Of a DNA stretch of 64,000 nucleotides, positions 21,968 to 32,660 are shown in pieces. The position numbers and the translations under genes are program-made. Numbering within the stretch: position 1 is the first letter of the stretch; every line of letters begins with the position of its first letter. The notes beneath the pieces are model-generated. The model was given only the letters and a program-made list of their open reading frames with translations. It did not search any database and was not told where the DNA came from. This DNA comes from Podocnemis expansa (taxonomy: Eukaryota > Chordata > Testudines > Podocnemididae), in assembly GCA_007922195.1 (NCBI GenBank), contig ML681997.1, positions 10,648,717 through 10,712,716 on the forward strand, read 5' to 3'.

Positions 21968-22408
21968 CTGGACAGCAATGCTCCCTCTAAGGGGAGAGGG
22001 CAGCTGAGCAACTCCAGTTGCTCGCTGCACTCCCCCCCCGCTCCTGGCAGGCCCCCCCCGCTGCTCCCGCTCGCCCCCCCGCCCCGCCCCTCTGCCCCCG
22101 CTCGCCCCCCCCTCCTGACAGCCCCCCGCTCGCCCCCCCCCAACTTACCTTGGGGCTGGACTGGAGCCAGAGGGCCCAGCCATAACTCCCGGGCCAGAGG
22201 AGCTCTACAGAGCATGCCCAGATTTTCTGGGCATGCTCCGTTGGAGCTTCTCTGGGCGGGAATTTTCAAAACTCCCAGCCCCAGAGGAGTTCTGTGGAGG
22301 GACTCCGGCTGCTGGCAGGGCGCTGCCGGCAGCTTTCGCTGCGCTGGTGGCTGTGGCGGGCTGCGCTGCAGCACGCCAGCACAGCTGAGAGGGAACATTG
22401 CTGGACAG
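21968..22408. mobile_element. hAT-type MITE, family B, second copy
   Basis: The element at 21976-22400 has ends CAATGCTCCCTCTAAG and GAGAGGGAACATTG. Perfect 8-bp duplication CTGGACAG (21968-21975, 22401-22408). The interior is very C-rich (22030-22140, many runs of seven to nine C) and non-coding. Confidence 0.92.
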
Positions 22409-22790
22409 ACTTAACATTGCAAAGGCAGAGTAAATTGTATTAGTTTTTTACCAACACAGGGCTGTCGAGTTACAACTGGCTACCTGCCACACCAACAAGC
22501 TGTAACATTCTTTACCTACAGCTAAAGTAGCAGTCAAAAAGGTGTGGCATTCACTGAGGTGTAAAAAGAAAATCAAGCGGCCAAATCTGGCAGTTCTTCC
22601 TCAGACAAACTCTATTGAAATCTATTGATATTTATCCCGAGTAAGCAAAAAGCCTTTGAGGTCTCCTCTTGAGCTCTTCCACTAAAACCAAATCCTGTTC
22701 TGGTATATCCTTTTCCTGCTTTGTAACATGTATTATGCAAAACTATTGATTACTAAGTCCAAGTTGTCTAGTAATATTCCATGACAGATC
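22409..22790. other. No recognisable gene or repeat
   Basis: AT-balanced unique-looking sequence. Confidence 0.4.
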
Positions 22791-22945
22791 CAGAGTAGTA
22801 GCTGTTGTTAATCTAGTCCAGCAAAACAAACAAGGAGTCCTATGGCACTTTTAAAAACAACGAGGATCCTGTGACACTTTAAAGACTAACAAATTTCTTT
22901 GGGCATAAACTTCCATGGGCTCCAACCCACTTCCTCAGATGCATG
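22791..22945 (-). mobile_element. Two PLE tails of different subfamilies joined
   Basis: A minus tail of the GGAGTCCTATGGCACTTTTA kind stops at about 22859. It is followed at once by a second tail (GAGGATCCTGTGACACTTTA to CCACTTCCTCAGATGCATGAAC) of the subfamily seen at 15691. The hammerhead core is mutated (CTGAGGA; no CGAAA). Confidence 0.75.
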
Positions 22946-23373
22946 AACGATTGGGCCAGAGATCTGGTGCCCAGCTGCCGGCGGCCACGGCAGCCCCATC
23001 CCCAGCCGGGGATCCGGGGCCTGGCTGTCCGCGGGCGCAGTGGCCCCGTCCCCGGCTGGGGATGCGGGGTCTGGTCTCCTGAGGCCTCTTCCGTCCCCGT
23101 CCCTGACCGGGGATCCAGGGCCTGGCTGCACGCAGCGGCCCCGTCCCCAGCCGGAGATCTGGGGCCCGGCTGCCCATGGCTGCGGCAGACAGTCCGGGGC
23201 CCAGGCATGTGCGCTGGCAGAGGCCCCGTCCCCAGCCAGGGATGCAGGGCCTAGCCACTCACGGTGGCGTGGCGGCACCTGTCCCTGTCCCTGGCCAAGA
23301 GGTGGGGCCTGCAGGCTGGGGGCGGGGCCTGGGCCTGTGCCCTGGGTCCCTCCCCCAGCCAGCGACACCCTTG
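22946..23373. mobile_element. GC-rich hAT element (family F), left end missing
   Basis: Degenerate tandem words CCCCGTCCCCAGCCGGGGAT and GGGGCCTGGCTG repeat about six times. The right end AGCGACACCCTTG matches the family ends at 25572 and 29369. The left end is lost at the PLE junction. Overlapping ORFs in many frames are an effect of composition. Confidence 0.7.
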
Positions 23374-24570
23374 ATTACTAGGAAGGATAACCGCAGTGTT
23401 GCCGGTGTCATGAGAGCAGGTGCTCTGATCATGGGAGAGAACACCCACCGGGTCATGAGGCTCCAGAAGAGGAACAGAAAAATCCCACCTAGGCCACTGT
23501 TCAAACTGAACATTACCACTGGCCTGAGGGGTCAGACTCGGAGCCCGACAGCCCGAGTTGGGCAGAAATTTTGTCCCGCCTGAGGGTAGGGAGGATGGAT
23601 GGTCTGTGGAGGTACCCTAACAATGGGTAGTCTGCTGGGAAGATGCCCGCCTAGTGGGAAGGCTCCAGAAGCCACATAAGCCAATATTTGCAATGAATAT
23701 TTACAACAGGCCTCCAGGTTAGGATCAGAAGGACCGACCCCAGAGTTGGGCAAAGGTTCCTCATACAAGAGGAGAACAGGGAGCAGATGGTCCCCAGATT
23801 GCCCGGGCCTGTCACATGGGAAAGGGACGGGATGGAGGTAGTGGGCCTGTGCTGCTAGTTAGTAGGTGGCTACTAGGGGCGTTCCCGTCCTCCCTAGAGT
23901 ACGCACAGAGCGGCATTAGGTCACTTCCCATCCTCTTGTAACAACCAAAAAGCCTTCTGAGTACTAAGGGGTGAAGCTCTGGGTCACAGGATTTCAGGAT
24001 AACCGGAACTGCCCAATATACAGCCCGTGGTCCATCAGAAGGCTTGGGCTAGGATATTTGGGGAGCAGAGCTCCTCTTTCGCTAAGAGTAAGAAATCCCC
24101 CTTTGCTTGGGAGAAGGGGAGAAGCATGAGGTCAGGCCAGAGGCCGTATCATAAAGAGATACTCTCAAGCGTGTTCGCTCCCAGAGCTGGAGATAGGCTA
24201 CCCGATGCTGCTGTTCTGAGCTGGCACCCGGGCAGGGAGCCCACGAGTTATCTGGTCCCAAAAGACCTGGGAGATGGACTGTTTGAGGAAGAGAAATGGG
24301 TAGGACCCGAGGCCTGTCAAACAGCCGCCAGACAGGAGAGGGCCTGTACTGTGGTTCATGTTGTGCGTCACCCAGGTTCGGTAGCTGTGGGACCAAAAGG
24401 CAGGAAAGGGGAAAGCTCTTCCGGGTGGTGGGAAGGCGTGAGGATCCAGAGCCCAGTTAGGGATAAAACCGTTCTGGATCTGTGGAATCAAGCCCACGGG
24501 ATCAGGAGGTGCAGCCCTCAAGGCTAAGCGAACATGTTCAGCAGAGTCACAACAGGGCTATGGAGCCACG
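23374..24570. other. Unclassified, probably part of a dispersed element
   Basis: GC-balanced, with no coherent coding frame over 170 codons. It leads without a visible break into the 24571-24714 module shared with 1553-1680, so it may be the body of the same element. The ORF at 24027-24527 has no recognisable domain. Confidence 0.35.
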
Positions 24571-24714
24571 GGGCGGTGTGGGGGGTGGTGGTTGCCAGCC
24601 CTCTCCTGATTGGCTTGGGAAAAAGTTTCTGACCAATTGTGCGCTGCGGCACGGATACACCTATTACTGAATGTATCCAAGCAGCGCTCGGAGAAGTGGC
24701 AACTACAGCTAGGA
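24571..24714 (+). repeat. Dispersed module shared with 1553-1680
   Basis: GGGGTGGTGGTTGCCAGCCC, GACCAATTGTGCGCTGCGGC and ATGTATCCAAGCAGCGCTCG correspond in order to GGGTGGTGGCTGCTAGCCC, GGCCAATTGTGCACTGTGGC and ATGTATTCGAGCAGTGCTTG at 1553-1680. Same orientation. Identity of the element is unknown. Confidence 0.7.
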
Positions 24715-24904
24715 GTTCTAAAGGGGCAGCCATGTTAGTCTAGTCCAGCAAAACAAACAAGAGCAGTCCTGCTGCACTTTTAAAGATTACGACAAGAACT
24801 TTCATGGGAGAAAATCCCACTTCGTCATATGCTTTGAAAATGGGGAACTTACAGAATGGGAGGAAAATAGATGCAAGGGAAAGGTATATACACACAAGCT
24901 AGGA
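24707..24904 (-). mobile_element. PLE 3' end insertion, 8-bp TSD
   Basis: The insert at 24715-24896 lies between AGCTAGGA copies. Minus orientation: full tail (TTCTAAAGGGGCAGCCATG..), hammerhead stem II and GAAA, then 3' UTR (CTTACAGAATGGGAGGAAAA). The first ribozyme box is ATGACGA, so C3 is lost and the core is dead. Confidence 0.85.
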
Positions 24905-25008
24905 TGAAGGAGACGCATCCTAGGGTAGGGCAAGTGCTAGCAAAGTCAACAGTCTTGTGAAAGATAAAATCCTGGTCTGGGGTCCTTTTAAAGACTACTA
25001 AAGTTCTA

Positions 25009-25290
25009 GAAGCAAGGAGTCCTGTGGCACTTACAGATTAGCGCATTTATTTATCGCATGTGCTTTTGTGGGAGAAAATCCCAGTTTGTCAGATGCTTTG
25101 ATGAAGTGGGATTTTCTCCCTGGAAAGCTCACGCAATAAATAAATGTGTTAATCTTTAGGTGCAACAGGACTCCTTGCCAAGTTCCAAAGGGGCAGCCGT
25201 GTTAGTCTAGTCCAGCAAAAAAAGCAAGGAGTCCTGTGACATTTAAAGACTAACAGATTTATTTATCACATGCGGCTGCCCCTTTAGAAT
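25009..25290. mobile_element. Cluster of PLE tails in alternating orientation
   Basis: Minus tail (25014-25088), plus tail from GATGAAGTGGGATTTTCTCC (25096-25180), then TTCCAAAGGGGCAGCCGTG.. as a minus tail, ending abruptly in CGGCTGCCCCTTTAGAA, a plus terminus. Ribozyme boxes are mutated on both arms (CTGACAA; TTGATGA). Confidence 0.8.
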
Positions 25291-25302
25291 TTACCAAAGT
25301 TA

Positions 25303-25580
25303 GCTACCATCGGGGCATCGCTGGCTGTGGAAGAGACCTGGGGCATGGGCCCAGGCCCCCACCCTGCCAGGCCCCCGATCCCTGGCGCAGGGGAGGGAGC
25401 CGCTGCAACTGTGTGCAGCCGAGCCCCGGATCCCAGGCTGGGGATGCCCCACCAGGGATGGGGCCGCTGTGGCCGTTGGTGGCTGAGCCCCAGATTGGGC
25501 CGGAGATCTGGGACACTGGCGCTGGGGCTCGGGGCATGTGCCCCGGCGTGCCCAGCACCAGTGACGCCCCTGGCTACCAT
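25303..25580. mobile_element. GC-rich hAT MITE (family F) with 8-bp TSD
   Basis: Element 25311-25572 starts CGGGGCATCGCTGG and ends CCAGTGACGCCCCTG. GCTACCAT is duplicated perfectly at 25303-25310 and 25573-25580. The interior repeats the CCCCGGATCCCAGGCTGGGG word of the family. Confidence 0.88.
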
Positions 25581-25799
25581 ATCAGCTCATGCAATAAATA
25601 TATTTGGTCTTTGAAAATTAGTCTTTCAGAGTGCCCCAGGCCAGGAGGCTATTTTACTATTTTGTCTATTTTACTACATTCAGCATGGACTCCAGGAACC
25701 GCCATTTTTACAGGGGGGCAAAATGAATTGTTGCAGGCTCCAGCCACTAGACAGACAGACAAAGACGGCAGGCAGATGTTCTGGCAGGGTCCCCATGTG

Positions 25800-26086
25800 T
25801 AGGGTTACCAGATATCAGGCAAGAGGAGGACATGTCCTCCTTTTTACCTTCATGTCCTCTGTCTGGCAGGCATTTTAGAATACACAGTTTTGTCTGGCTT
25901 TTTACTTATAGGGGTTAAAGTATGCAGGAATGCCAAGGAATACCTTATTTTTAGGGGAAAGGTTCCAGGAACCCCTAAAAAGAGAAGAATATTAAATTAA
26001 TACTACATTTTCTCCACACGTCCTCCAATGTCCTCCTTTTTGTACTTCCCTCTCTTCCTTTACAGGCTTTGGTATCTGGTAGCCCT
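25800..26086. mobile_element. MITE with TAGGGTTACCAGATA ends
   Basis: TAGGGTTACCAGATATC and GGTATCTGGTAGCCCTA are 17-bp terminal inverted repeats with two mismatches. The interior is AT-rich, with a repeated GTCCTCCTTTTT word. Superfamily undecided; hAT is likely. A decayed relative is at 49121-49158. Confidence 0.75.
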
Positions 26087-26153
26087 ACACATGACCCCTG
26101 GCCCCCCCTCCCCTGGCCAGAAGCTGGCTCCCCACAAGGCCTGGCCCAGGAGT

Positions 26154-26938
26154 TTCCCCAGGACCTGAAATTGGGGGGGATGTTGGGGGGTGCTAATTAA
26201 TTTATACCAGTTCCTAGCTAACAACTGGGGGGTGTTGGGAAATTTAGGGAAGTGTAGGGCAGGGGCATTGCTCGCACCTGGCACCCTCCGCAGTGCCCGC
26301 CTCTCCTGGCCCCAAAACTGGCTGGCATCTGGGGCCAGGCTGGAGGCAGCAGGAGGCTGATGAATTATGAGCCTGGGCGCTGGAACGTAGCCAAGGGGCC
26401 GTGGCCTGGGCCTGTGCCCTGGGTCCTTTCTGTGCCTAGTGATGTTCCTGGTGTAGGGGGAGGTTTAGGGGAGTCTGGGGGGTGTTCATTAAATTATACC
26501 AGTTCCTAGCTAACAACTGGGGGGGGGGGTGCTGGGAAATTCAGGGGCATGTAGGGAGAGCTCATTAAATTGGTATAACAGTTCCTAGCCGACAGCTGGG
26601 GTTTTTTTGGGAAATTCAGGGGGTGTAGGGAGAGGTGTAGGGGGTGCTTATTGAATTATAGCAGTTACTAGTTGACAACTGAGGGATGTTGGGAAATTTG
26701 GGGGGGTGTAGGGGGTGCTTATTAAATTATAACTGTTACTAGCTGACAAGTGGCGGGTGTAGGGGGAGATTTGGGGGTGNNNNNNNNNNAACAGTTACCT
26801 GCTGACAACTATGGGGTGTTGGGAAATTGGGGAGGTTTAGGGGGTGTGTATTAAATCACAGCTGTCGCTAGCTGACCAGCGGGGCGTGGAGGGGGAGGCT
26901 GGGGGTGCAGGGGCTGCGGACATGGGTCCAGCAGCTCC
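26154..26938. repeat. G-rich minisatellite, about 70-90 bp period
   Basis: Units of the form GGTGCTTATTAAATTATAAC, AGTTACTAGCTGACAACTGG, GGGTGTTGGGAAATT, GGGGG repeat from 26154. They are dense from 26460, with ATTAAATT anchors at about 26488, 26564, 26650 and 26721. Period varies (71-86) through G-run length. A 10-N gap sits inside. The last diverged units run into the CpG island. A single-unit relative is at 33085-33235. Confidence 0.8.
26780..26789. other. Assembly gap, 10 N
   Basis: Ten N placed in the G-rich tandem. The true number of units here is therefore not known. Confidence 0.99.
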
Positions 26939-27310
26939 CAGCTGACAGCAGGGGGTGCGGGCAGCCACGTGCGGTGTGTTTGGGGGCCGGGGCGGGGCCG
27001 GGCAGCCCCTTTGTGCCGCGGCTGGGAAGCGCCGAGGCTCCGGGTCCCGGTGCCGGAGGCGGCCCCTGGGCGGAGCCGAGCGAGCGGGGCGGCCGGCGCT
27101 GCCTCTCCCCCGGCTCGGCTGCCTTTGTTCCCGGGGAGCGGCCCGCGTTTCCTCCCAGGTGCGGCGGCGCCGGGAGCACGGCCCGGGAGGACTGAGCGGG
27201 GCCAGCAAGTGGAGGCGCTTTTGGGGGCTCAGCCCAAGTGGCGCCTTGTTGAGACAGGTGGGTCGCAGCGCTTTGCTCGAGCCGCAGCCCCAGGGATGTG
27301 GTTTTGGAGA
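26880..27310 (+). promoter_or_regulatory. CpG island, candidate promoter and first exon
   Basis: CpG and G+C rise sharply against the flanks. Visible sites are an E-box CACGTG (26966-26971), a perfect GC box GGGGCGGGGC (26989-26998) and GGGCGGAGC near 27068. There is no TATA box. This fits a housekeeping-type promoter. Candidate donors are CAG|GTGGGT at 27257/27258 and CCCAG|GTGCGG at 27158/27159, which would end an untranslated first exon on the plus strand. Transcription direction and the link to the exon at 55670 are inference. Chance ORFs across the island show no domain. Confidence 0.6.
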
Positions 27311-27567
27311 CTCTGGTGCTGGTGGATGTTTAAATGGATACAGGCAAGAGGTAGTCTGCGAACTGTGCCAAAGCCGGGTCCGTGTTTCTGCCTAGTTCTT
27401 GGCACTCCCTTGCCTATGTGACGTGTTATCTCTTAAGGGTTTTATTTCCTTGGTTTCCTATTCAAGTTACATTCCACTGACGCGGATGGGAGTCGTGGCG
27501 AAGAGGGAGCTCAGGACTTGGTTGTGGTGTTAGCTTTGTTGGCGGGGTGCGCTCATTCAGCCCTGTT
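27311..27567. other. Start of candidate intron 1, unrecognised
   Basis: GC content falls back to background. No repeat ends or coding signal. Confidence 0.35.
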
Positions 27568-28086
27568 GCGACAGACAGGGCCGTAACTAGGGGTTCTGGC
27601 ACCCAGGGCAAGCAGCCCCAAAGACACCCACCCCTGCCCTGATCCAGGGCCCATCTGTATAGCAGTGGGGAGGGGGTTGTGACCCTTTGCCCCATGGCCA
27701 GAGCCAGCAGTGGGGGTCTCGACCCCACCGCCACAGGGAGAAGGGACCCCTCGCCACCACCTCAGACCACAGTAGGGGGAAGAGATCAACCCTGCTGCCT
27801 CTGGGTGCAGCGGGGGGAAGCGATTCTCCACCACAGCCAGAGCAAGCACGGGGAATTGCTTCCTTGCCACAGCCACAGCTGGCAACAGGGGTCCCTCCAC
27901 TGCCAGCTCTGGCTGCAGCAGGGAAGTGATCCCCCCATCGGCTCTGGCCAGACCCAGCAGGGGGGGATTCTTTCCCCACCCCGGCCATAGACGGCAGGGG
28001 GGATGGCTTCCCCACAGCATCCTTCTAAGTTGGCAACCGGGGCAAAGCCCCTTTCACCCCACCATAGTTACGGCCCTGGCAATAGA
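27568..28086. mobile_element. hAT-type MITE, family G (CAGGGCCGTAACTA ends)
   Basis: Element 27576-28078 starts CAGGGCCGTAACTAGGG and ends CCATAGTTACGGCCCTG. The flanks GCGACAGA and GCAATAGA agree at 6 of 8 positions. The interior is GC-rich with a loose CAGCAGGGG tandem, giving Gly/Pro-rich chance ORFs on both strands. Confidence 0.88.
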
Positions 28087-28100
28087 CAAGATGTGACATA

Positions 28101-28305
28101 GCACAGAGCAGGGGTCTCAAACTTAAATCACCATGAGGGCCACATATGAGGACTGGTACATTAGCCCGAGGGCCGCACCACGGAAACCTTTCCATACAAC
28201 AGTATTGCAAATATCAGTAACAGTAGTGGTATTGTGGGCTTCAGGAAATAGCTTTAGGGCTGCATGCAGCCCCTAGGCCACATGTTTGAGACCCCTGGCA
28301 CAGAG
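28101..28305 (+). mobile_element. hAT-type MITE, family D, copy 2
   Basis: Element 28109-28297 with ends CAGGGGTCTCAAACTTAAAT and GTTTGAGACCCCTG, and a perfect 8-bp duplication GCACAGAG (28101-28108, 28298-28305). Length 189 bp. Confidence 0.95.
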
Positions 28306-28416
28306 GGTTGCATGCTTTGTAACTTCAGTAGGCCATTCTTGCACACCTCAGGCTCCTTGCATTCAATCCCACAAACTCCCTGTGTGCCATCTTTCCATCC
28401 CCCTGTATTTCAGGGA

Positions 28417-28609
28417 CTCACTGCTAGAGCTGTAATGCTGTTTCACAGCCTGGGGCGCGTTCCAGTCAGAACACACCCCTCGCAGTTAGCGGCACTTGGG
28501 GCCAGCACTGTGAAATGTGTCTTTTAATACAGCAGTTCTGTTGAGCCGCTCTGGCGCGCCTGGGGCAAAGCCCCATTCGCACTGCCATAGTTACAGCTCT
28601 GCTCACTGC
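28417..28609 (+). mobile_element. hAT-type MITE, family C, copy 2
   Basis: Element 28425-28601 with ends TAGAGCTGTAATG and CATAGTTACAGCTCTG, and a perfect 8-bp duplication CTCACTGC (28417-28424, 28602-28609). The interior matches 8219-8378. Confidence 0.92.
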
Positions 28610-28800
28610 AGCTCCCCCAGCACCCTCCCATTCCATGCCACAGGATACTGGGTTCTCTCCCTCACGTGCCAGGGCTTTGTGAACCCCATATTTCTCCCTT
28701 TCCCCCAAGTCAGGGACTCTGTGCTTCCCATTCTCCTTCCACTACATGCTAGGGGCTGTGTGTGCCCCCTCGTATCCCTCTTTTCTTTACGCTGGGCTGG

Positions 28801-29377
28801 GCTCTGTGCAGGAGCATCACTGCCCCTGGGAAGGACCCGGGGCACCAGGCCAGGCCCTGCCCTCTGGCCACAGGCCATGCACCCGGCTGGGGCTGTGGCC
28901 GGGGCTGGGCCTGGGGCCAGGGCCAGGGCCAGGGCCAGGGCCAGGGCCAGGAGGGGCAGCCATGGCCACAGGTGGCTGGGCCCTGGATCCCCAGTTGGGG
29001 ATGGGCTGGGAGCAGCTTCCACTGCCACAGGCGGCTGGGCCCAGGATCCCCAGTTGGGGACGGGCTGGGAGCGGCTTCTATGGCCGCGGGAGGCTGGGCC
29101 CCGGATCCTCGGCGAGGGGCAGCTGCGGCCGCGGGAGGCTGGGCCCTGGATCCCCGGTGAGGGGCAGCTGCAGCCGCGGGCGGCTGGGTCCTGGATCCCT
29201 AGCCGGGGATGGGGCCAGAGTGGCCACTGCTGCTGCGGGCTGTGGGCCCCAGGTCTGCAGCCCAATCGGGCCGGAGACCAAGAGAGGCGGGGTTCCCCCC
29301 CAGACCCAGGGCACTGGCGCTGGGATTCGGGGCACGGGCCCCATGTGCCTGGCGCCAGCGACACTCCTGGCTCTGTG
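28801..29377. mobile_element. GC-rich hAT element (family F) with internal minisatellite
   Basis: Element 28809-29369 with ends CAGGAGCATCACTG and CAGCGACACTCCTG, and a perfect 8-bp duplication GCTCTGTG (28801-28808, 29370-29377). Inside are a GGCCAG hexamer run (28915-28950) and five diverged units CTGGGCCCTGGATCCCCAG. A 363-codon ORF (28517-29608, +) runs through it but is low-complexity and without a domain. Confidence 0.92.
28915..28950. repeat. (GGCCAG)6 microsatellite
   Basis: Six uninterrupted hexamers inside the family F element. They encode Gly-Gln or Ala-Arg type dipeptide tracts in the overlapping chance ORFs. Confidence 0.9.
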
Positions 29378-30270
29378 TCTCCTCCTTCTCTATATCACTG
29401 GCTTCTGTTCTTCCTGCCTGCATGCCAGGTGTACTCCCCCTTCCCTCTAGTCCTCACCATGGGAGATGCCCCATTTCTCCCTCAGCCACATAGCAGGGGC
29501 TCTGTATGTCCCCTCTGTTCCCCTCCACCTGTACCACCGTTCCCTGTTCTCCTATGCTGCAGCTTCTCCGTGGCCTCCTCTTTCCCCCAGCACCAGGGCT
29601 CCGTATGAAGCCAAACAGAGACAGCTGTTGAGTTGTGTAAGATCTTGCTTTGCTCAGCCAGGTGTTATGATCATTTGTCAAGTTTGCAAGGCTTTACCCT
29701 CAACTCAGTGGCTTTCTTCTGTCTGTAATGTGAAAATTTGCAAACTTCAAACATCCTAACCGATGAATTCTAAAAATACAGGGAGTGTTCTAGACCAGTC
29801 TTTCTCAGCCTTTAGAGGACTAGGGAGCACCTAAAGGTGTTAATTATTTTACACAGAACAGGTGATGAAAACATTCTCAGAAAAGCTGGTAACAGCAATG
29901 GGAGATGAATGCCCCTGTCACAGCAAAGCATCCAGGTGTACATCAGTGTCTGCTGCCATGTACTTGGATGCTTTCTTGTGGCTGGGGCATGGAGGCAGGG
30001 CCATGACTAGGGTGGGGTGACTGGGGCTTTGCCCCAGGCACTGTATCGAGTGGTTCTGTTTCGCCGCTTGTTTTGAGGATGCGTTTTGTGCTCCTTGCAC
30101 TCGGCACCAAAAGACCTGGTTCCAGCACTGCATGGAGGCATAATTGCTCCACTCTCCTGTCCCTCTCAGCCCTCCCACCCCGCGGTGGGGAGGGGTCAGG
30201 GTGCGTCGGAGGACACCTACACTGTGTCTGAGGAGCACCAGTGTTCCTTGAAAGGATTGAAGAACACTCC
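29378..30270. other. Unique-looking, with two MITE left ends
   Basis: CAGTCTTTCTCAGCCTTTAG at about 29798 and CAGGGCCATGACTAGGGTG at about 29998 are left ends of hAT-type elements without matching right ends. No coding signal. Confidence 0.45.
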
Positions 30271-30274
30271 CTGT

Positions 30275-30528
30275 TTGCTTGCTGTTGGGAGGGAGATCTG
30301 TCTGTCCCCCACCCCCTGAACCATGCCAAACATGCTACACATCTGTGCGTGTGCATGTTGCTGTAGGAAACATATTATCACAGTGATCATGTAAAATAGG
30401 TTATGAGCATCCATAAAGCAACATTGCATGGTGTGGACTGGCAACAAATCATACAATCGCAGTGTACGAGTGAACAGGAAAATCATATAGGTCATAACCC
30501 AGGGTGCACAAATGTGCAGCCCATGATA
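30275..30528 (-). repeat. Dispersed 250-bp repeat, copy in minus orientation
   Basis: The reverse complement of this stretch is collinear with 40975-41225: GCACCCTGGGTTATGA, CCATGCAATGTTGCTTTA, GGATGCTCATAACCT, ATATGTTTCCTACAGCA and CACAGATGTGTAGCATGTTT occur in order. Both ends break off abruptly at equivalent places, so it is a true unit. Class unknown. Confidence 0.8.
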
Positions 30529-30944
30529 CTCCACGAGACGCCAGTAGGCAAAAAAAATCCTGCTGATTTTGGCTAGAATCAGAAAACCAGAAAGAGGAAA
30601 TGGACCCGCAGAGATCCTTGCATTGGGTTAGCAAACTCATCAGTTTCAGCCACTTCTGTAATTGTCTCTAGATAAGGTTTACCCATTGTCTCAGAAGAAT
30701 TCCTAGATTTTAGTCAATATTGGGTTTAACTGATTTTCACCCTAACTTTGGCTTTCTCTGGACTCAGCTTCCCCCTTGCAATGTTCCTGACAGACTGCAG
30801 TGTAGTCCCATCCATTTCTTCTGCATGGTGGCAGAGTAAACTGAGTCCTACGGCCAAGACCTCACGACTGGTGCAGCAACAGGCCCTTGGGGAGTGAAAG
30901 GGTATGTCCTATGAGTTCAGGGGACAGGGGATGCAGGTGACTAG

Positions 30945-31175
30945 GTGATTCAGCCCAGTGGTTAGTAGGACATTTGTCTGAGAGGTGAGAGACCCCCAGG
31001 CCTTTGTGCCTCTTTCAGGTAATACCTTAATTAGTTATTCACAGTAGGTCAGTTTTGACAGGAGAGAGTGGGTGCCCAGCGGCAGTATAGCCCAGCGCTT
31101 AGCATGTTCTCCTGAGAGTTGGGAGAGTGCTGTTAAAATCCTGCCTCCTGTCTAACAGAGAGGGGAGTGTTGAAT
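30945..31175 (+). repeat. tRNA-derived SINE-like fragments, two in tandem
   Basis: CAGCCCAGTGGTTAGTAGG (about 30952) and TAGCCCAGCGCTTAGCATG (about 31088) match the tRNA/SINE A-box region. Each is followed by a GAGAG(G/T)T..GAG part, and the second by TGTTAAAATCC, a decayed B-box. Probably an old SINE. Confidence 0.55.
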
Positions 31176-32660
31176 CTGAGTTTCTCACATGGTAGGTGAG
31201 TTCTCTGAGCCTGGATTAAATGTCCCTAACTCAGTGAGAGGGGTAGAGTTTAGCAACATCTGTTGTCAGCATCTACCATTGACTAGCTTGGGCAGGGAAA
31301 GGGAGTCACCTAGCATGCTGGCTGTCTTGGACTGTACTCTTAGGTGCCTGTTTCTCCTTCCCTCCTTCACTGTATAGGAGATGAGGCACCTAAATCAGGC
31401 TTTGTGTGTTAGTGTTTTGTTCCTGTGCCTTTCTAGGTGCCTAAAAGTTAGATGCTGTGGTGCTTAATGTAGTAATACTTAGGGGTTCTGAGGTGTTTTT
31501 TTTAAATAGATTATGGGGTTCTGGTGCATTTTTGAAAACTGTTTTAAGCTGTGAAGTTTGTTGAGCATGTTACATGAAACATCCATTGGCTGGAAGTGTA
31601 AAACTAAGTTGCCATAAACGATTATGCAGCAAGAGACTCAGGGATGATTTAATTGTATGTGGTATAGTAAAACTAGGGGCAAGGACAAAACCATTTGTCC
31701 ATTGTAAATAAATGTAGCCATGGAATATAGACGTTTAGTTACTCATAAAAGGGAATGGAAGGGGGAAAAAACCCATTGAAGTTAGTTTGGAGAAAGGGGG
31801 GGGTGTCTCTGTAGGTGTAATGGAATGTCAATTAGTGCCCTCTTGTGGTGTGGTGTCATCAGGGGCTCTTATTTTTGGTGCTCTTAATGGTCACTTCTTC
31901 AGCCCCACAGAAGATCCTCTCTCTGGTTCTTCTGTGTCTTGGCCAACTAGCTTGTGACACTGGGCAAGGAGGGCTCCAGGTTGAACCCAGCCTTTCCAGA
32001 GAAGGACTTTTGCAACATACATCTCAACATGACCAGCCCCTAAGGAGGGGGCGGGGGGGGGCAGGTGAGACAAAGATTGTAGTCATGGGCATACAGATGT
32101 TGTCCACGCAGGAGCCTTAAAACATGCTGGGCAGCATTCATCTAGTGTAAGGGACTCTTTCTGTAACATTAGCTTTATGCATCTGTCTTTCTGAAGTAGA
32201 TAATTTTTAACAATAAAAGGGAGAGAAGAACAAATTTGTCTGGAACAGAGAGAACTTTGAGATCCCCATGAGTGATATCCTTGTAACTAGTGGCATGTGA
32301 GAGTTCTGGTTTGCACCGACACTTGACGTCAGAGGAGTTCAGTCTAAACTGTTTCATTGTGAAAGTTGTACGTCTCTGCTGTAGCTGATTCTTGCTATTG
32401 TGTGATACTCCAGCACACTGATCATTGATATAAGGACTTGCCATGAATCTTGCAAAGGACCGGAGTTGACCTTATGGGAACAGGGAAAATATGTTTTTGT
32501 TATTTATACATGAACTTTGTCAGATATGAAATCTAACAAACAGGTGATAAAGTTAAAGCCCTAGCAAAAATAGTGCATTATATTAAAGAAAATAATTTAC
32601 CTGAACCCAGAAGCCAGGCCCTTTCTGCAGCATTCCAACAACACCTGATAAATTTGTTGA
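31176..32660. other. No recognisable gene
   Basis: Mixed composition; ORFs are short. G-runs at 31796-31804 and 32045-32060. The CTTTCAG and AGGTGAG words that occur are not in exon order. Confidence 0.4.

Noticed and set aside
26837..27421. Several overlapping 100-150-codon frames in the CpG island
   Set aside because: Few stop codons are expected at this GC content. Arg/Pro/Gly-rich products appear in all frames, so the island is kept as promoter and leader only.
28517..29608. 363-codon open frame on the plus strand
   Set aside because: It runs through a hAT element with GC-rich tandem repeats and a 8-bp target duplication. Five other frames are also open there, and the product is low-complexity Gly/Pro/Ala.
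30945..31175. True tRNA genes
   Set aside because: A- and B-box words are present but no cloverleaf can be drawn, and the B-boxes are decayed. SINE origin fits better.
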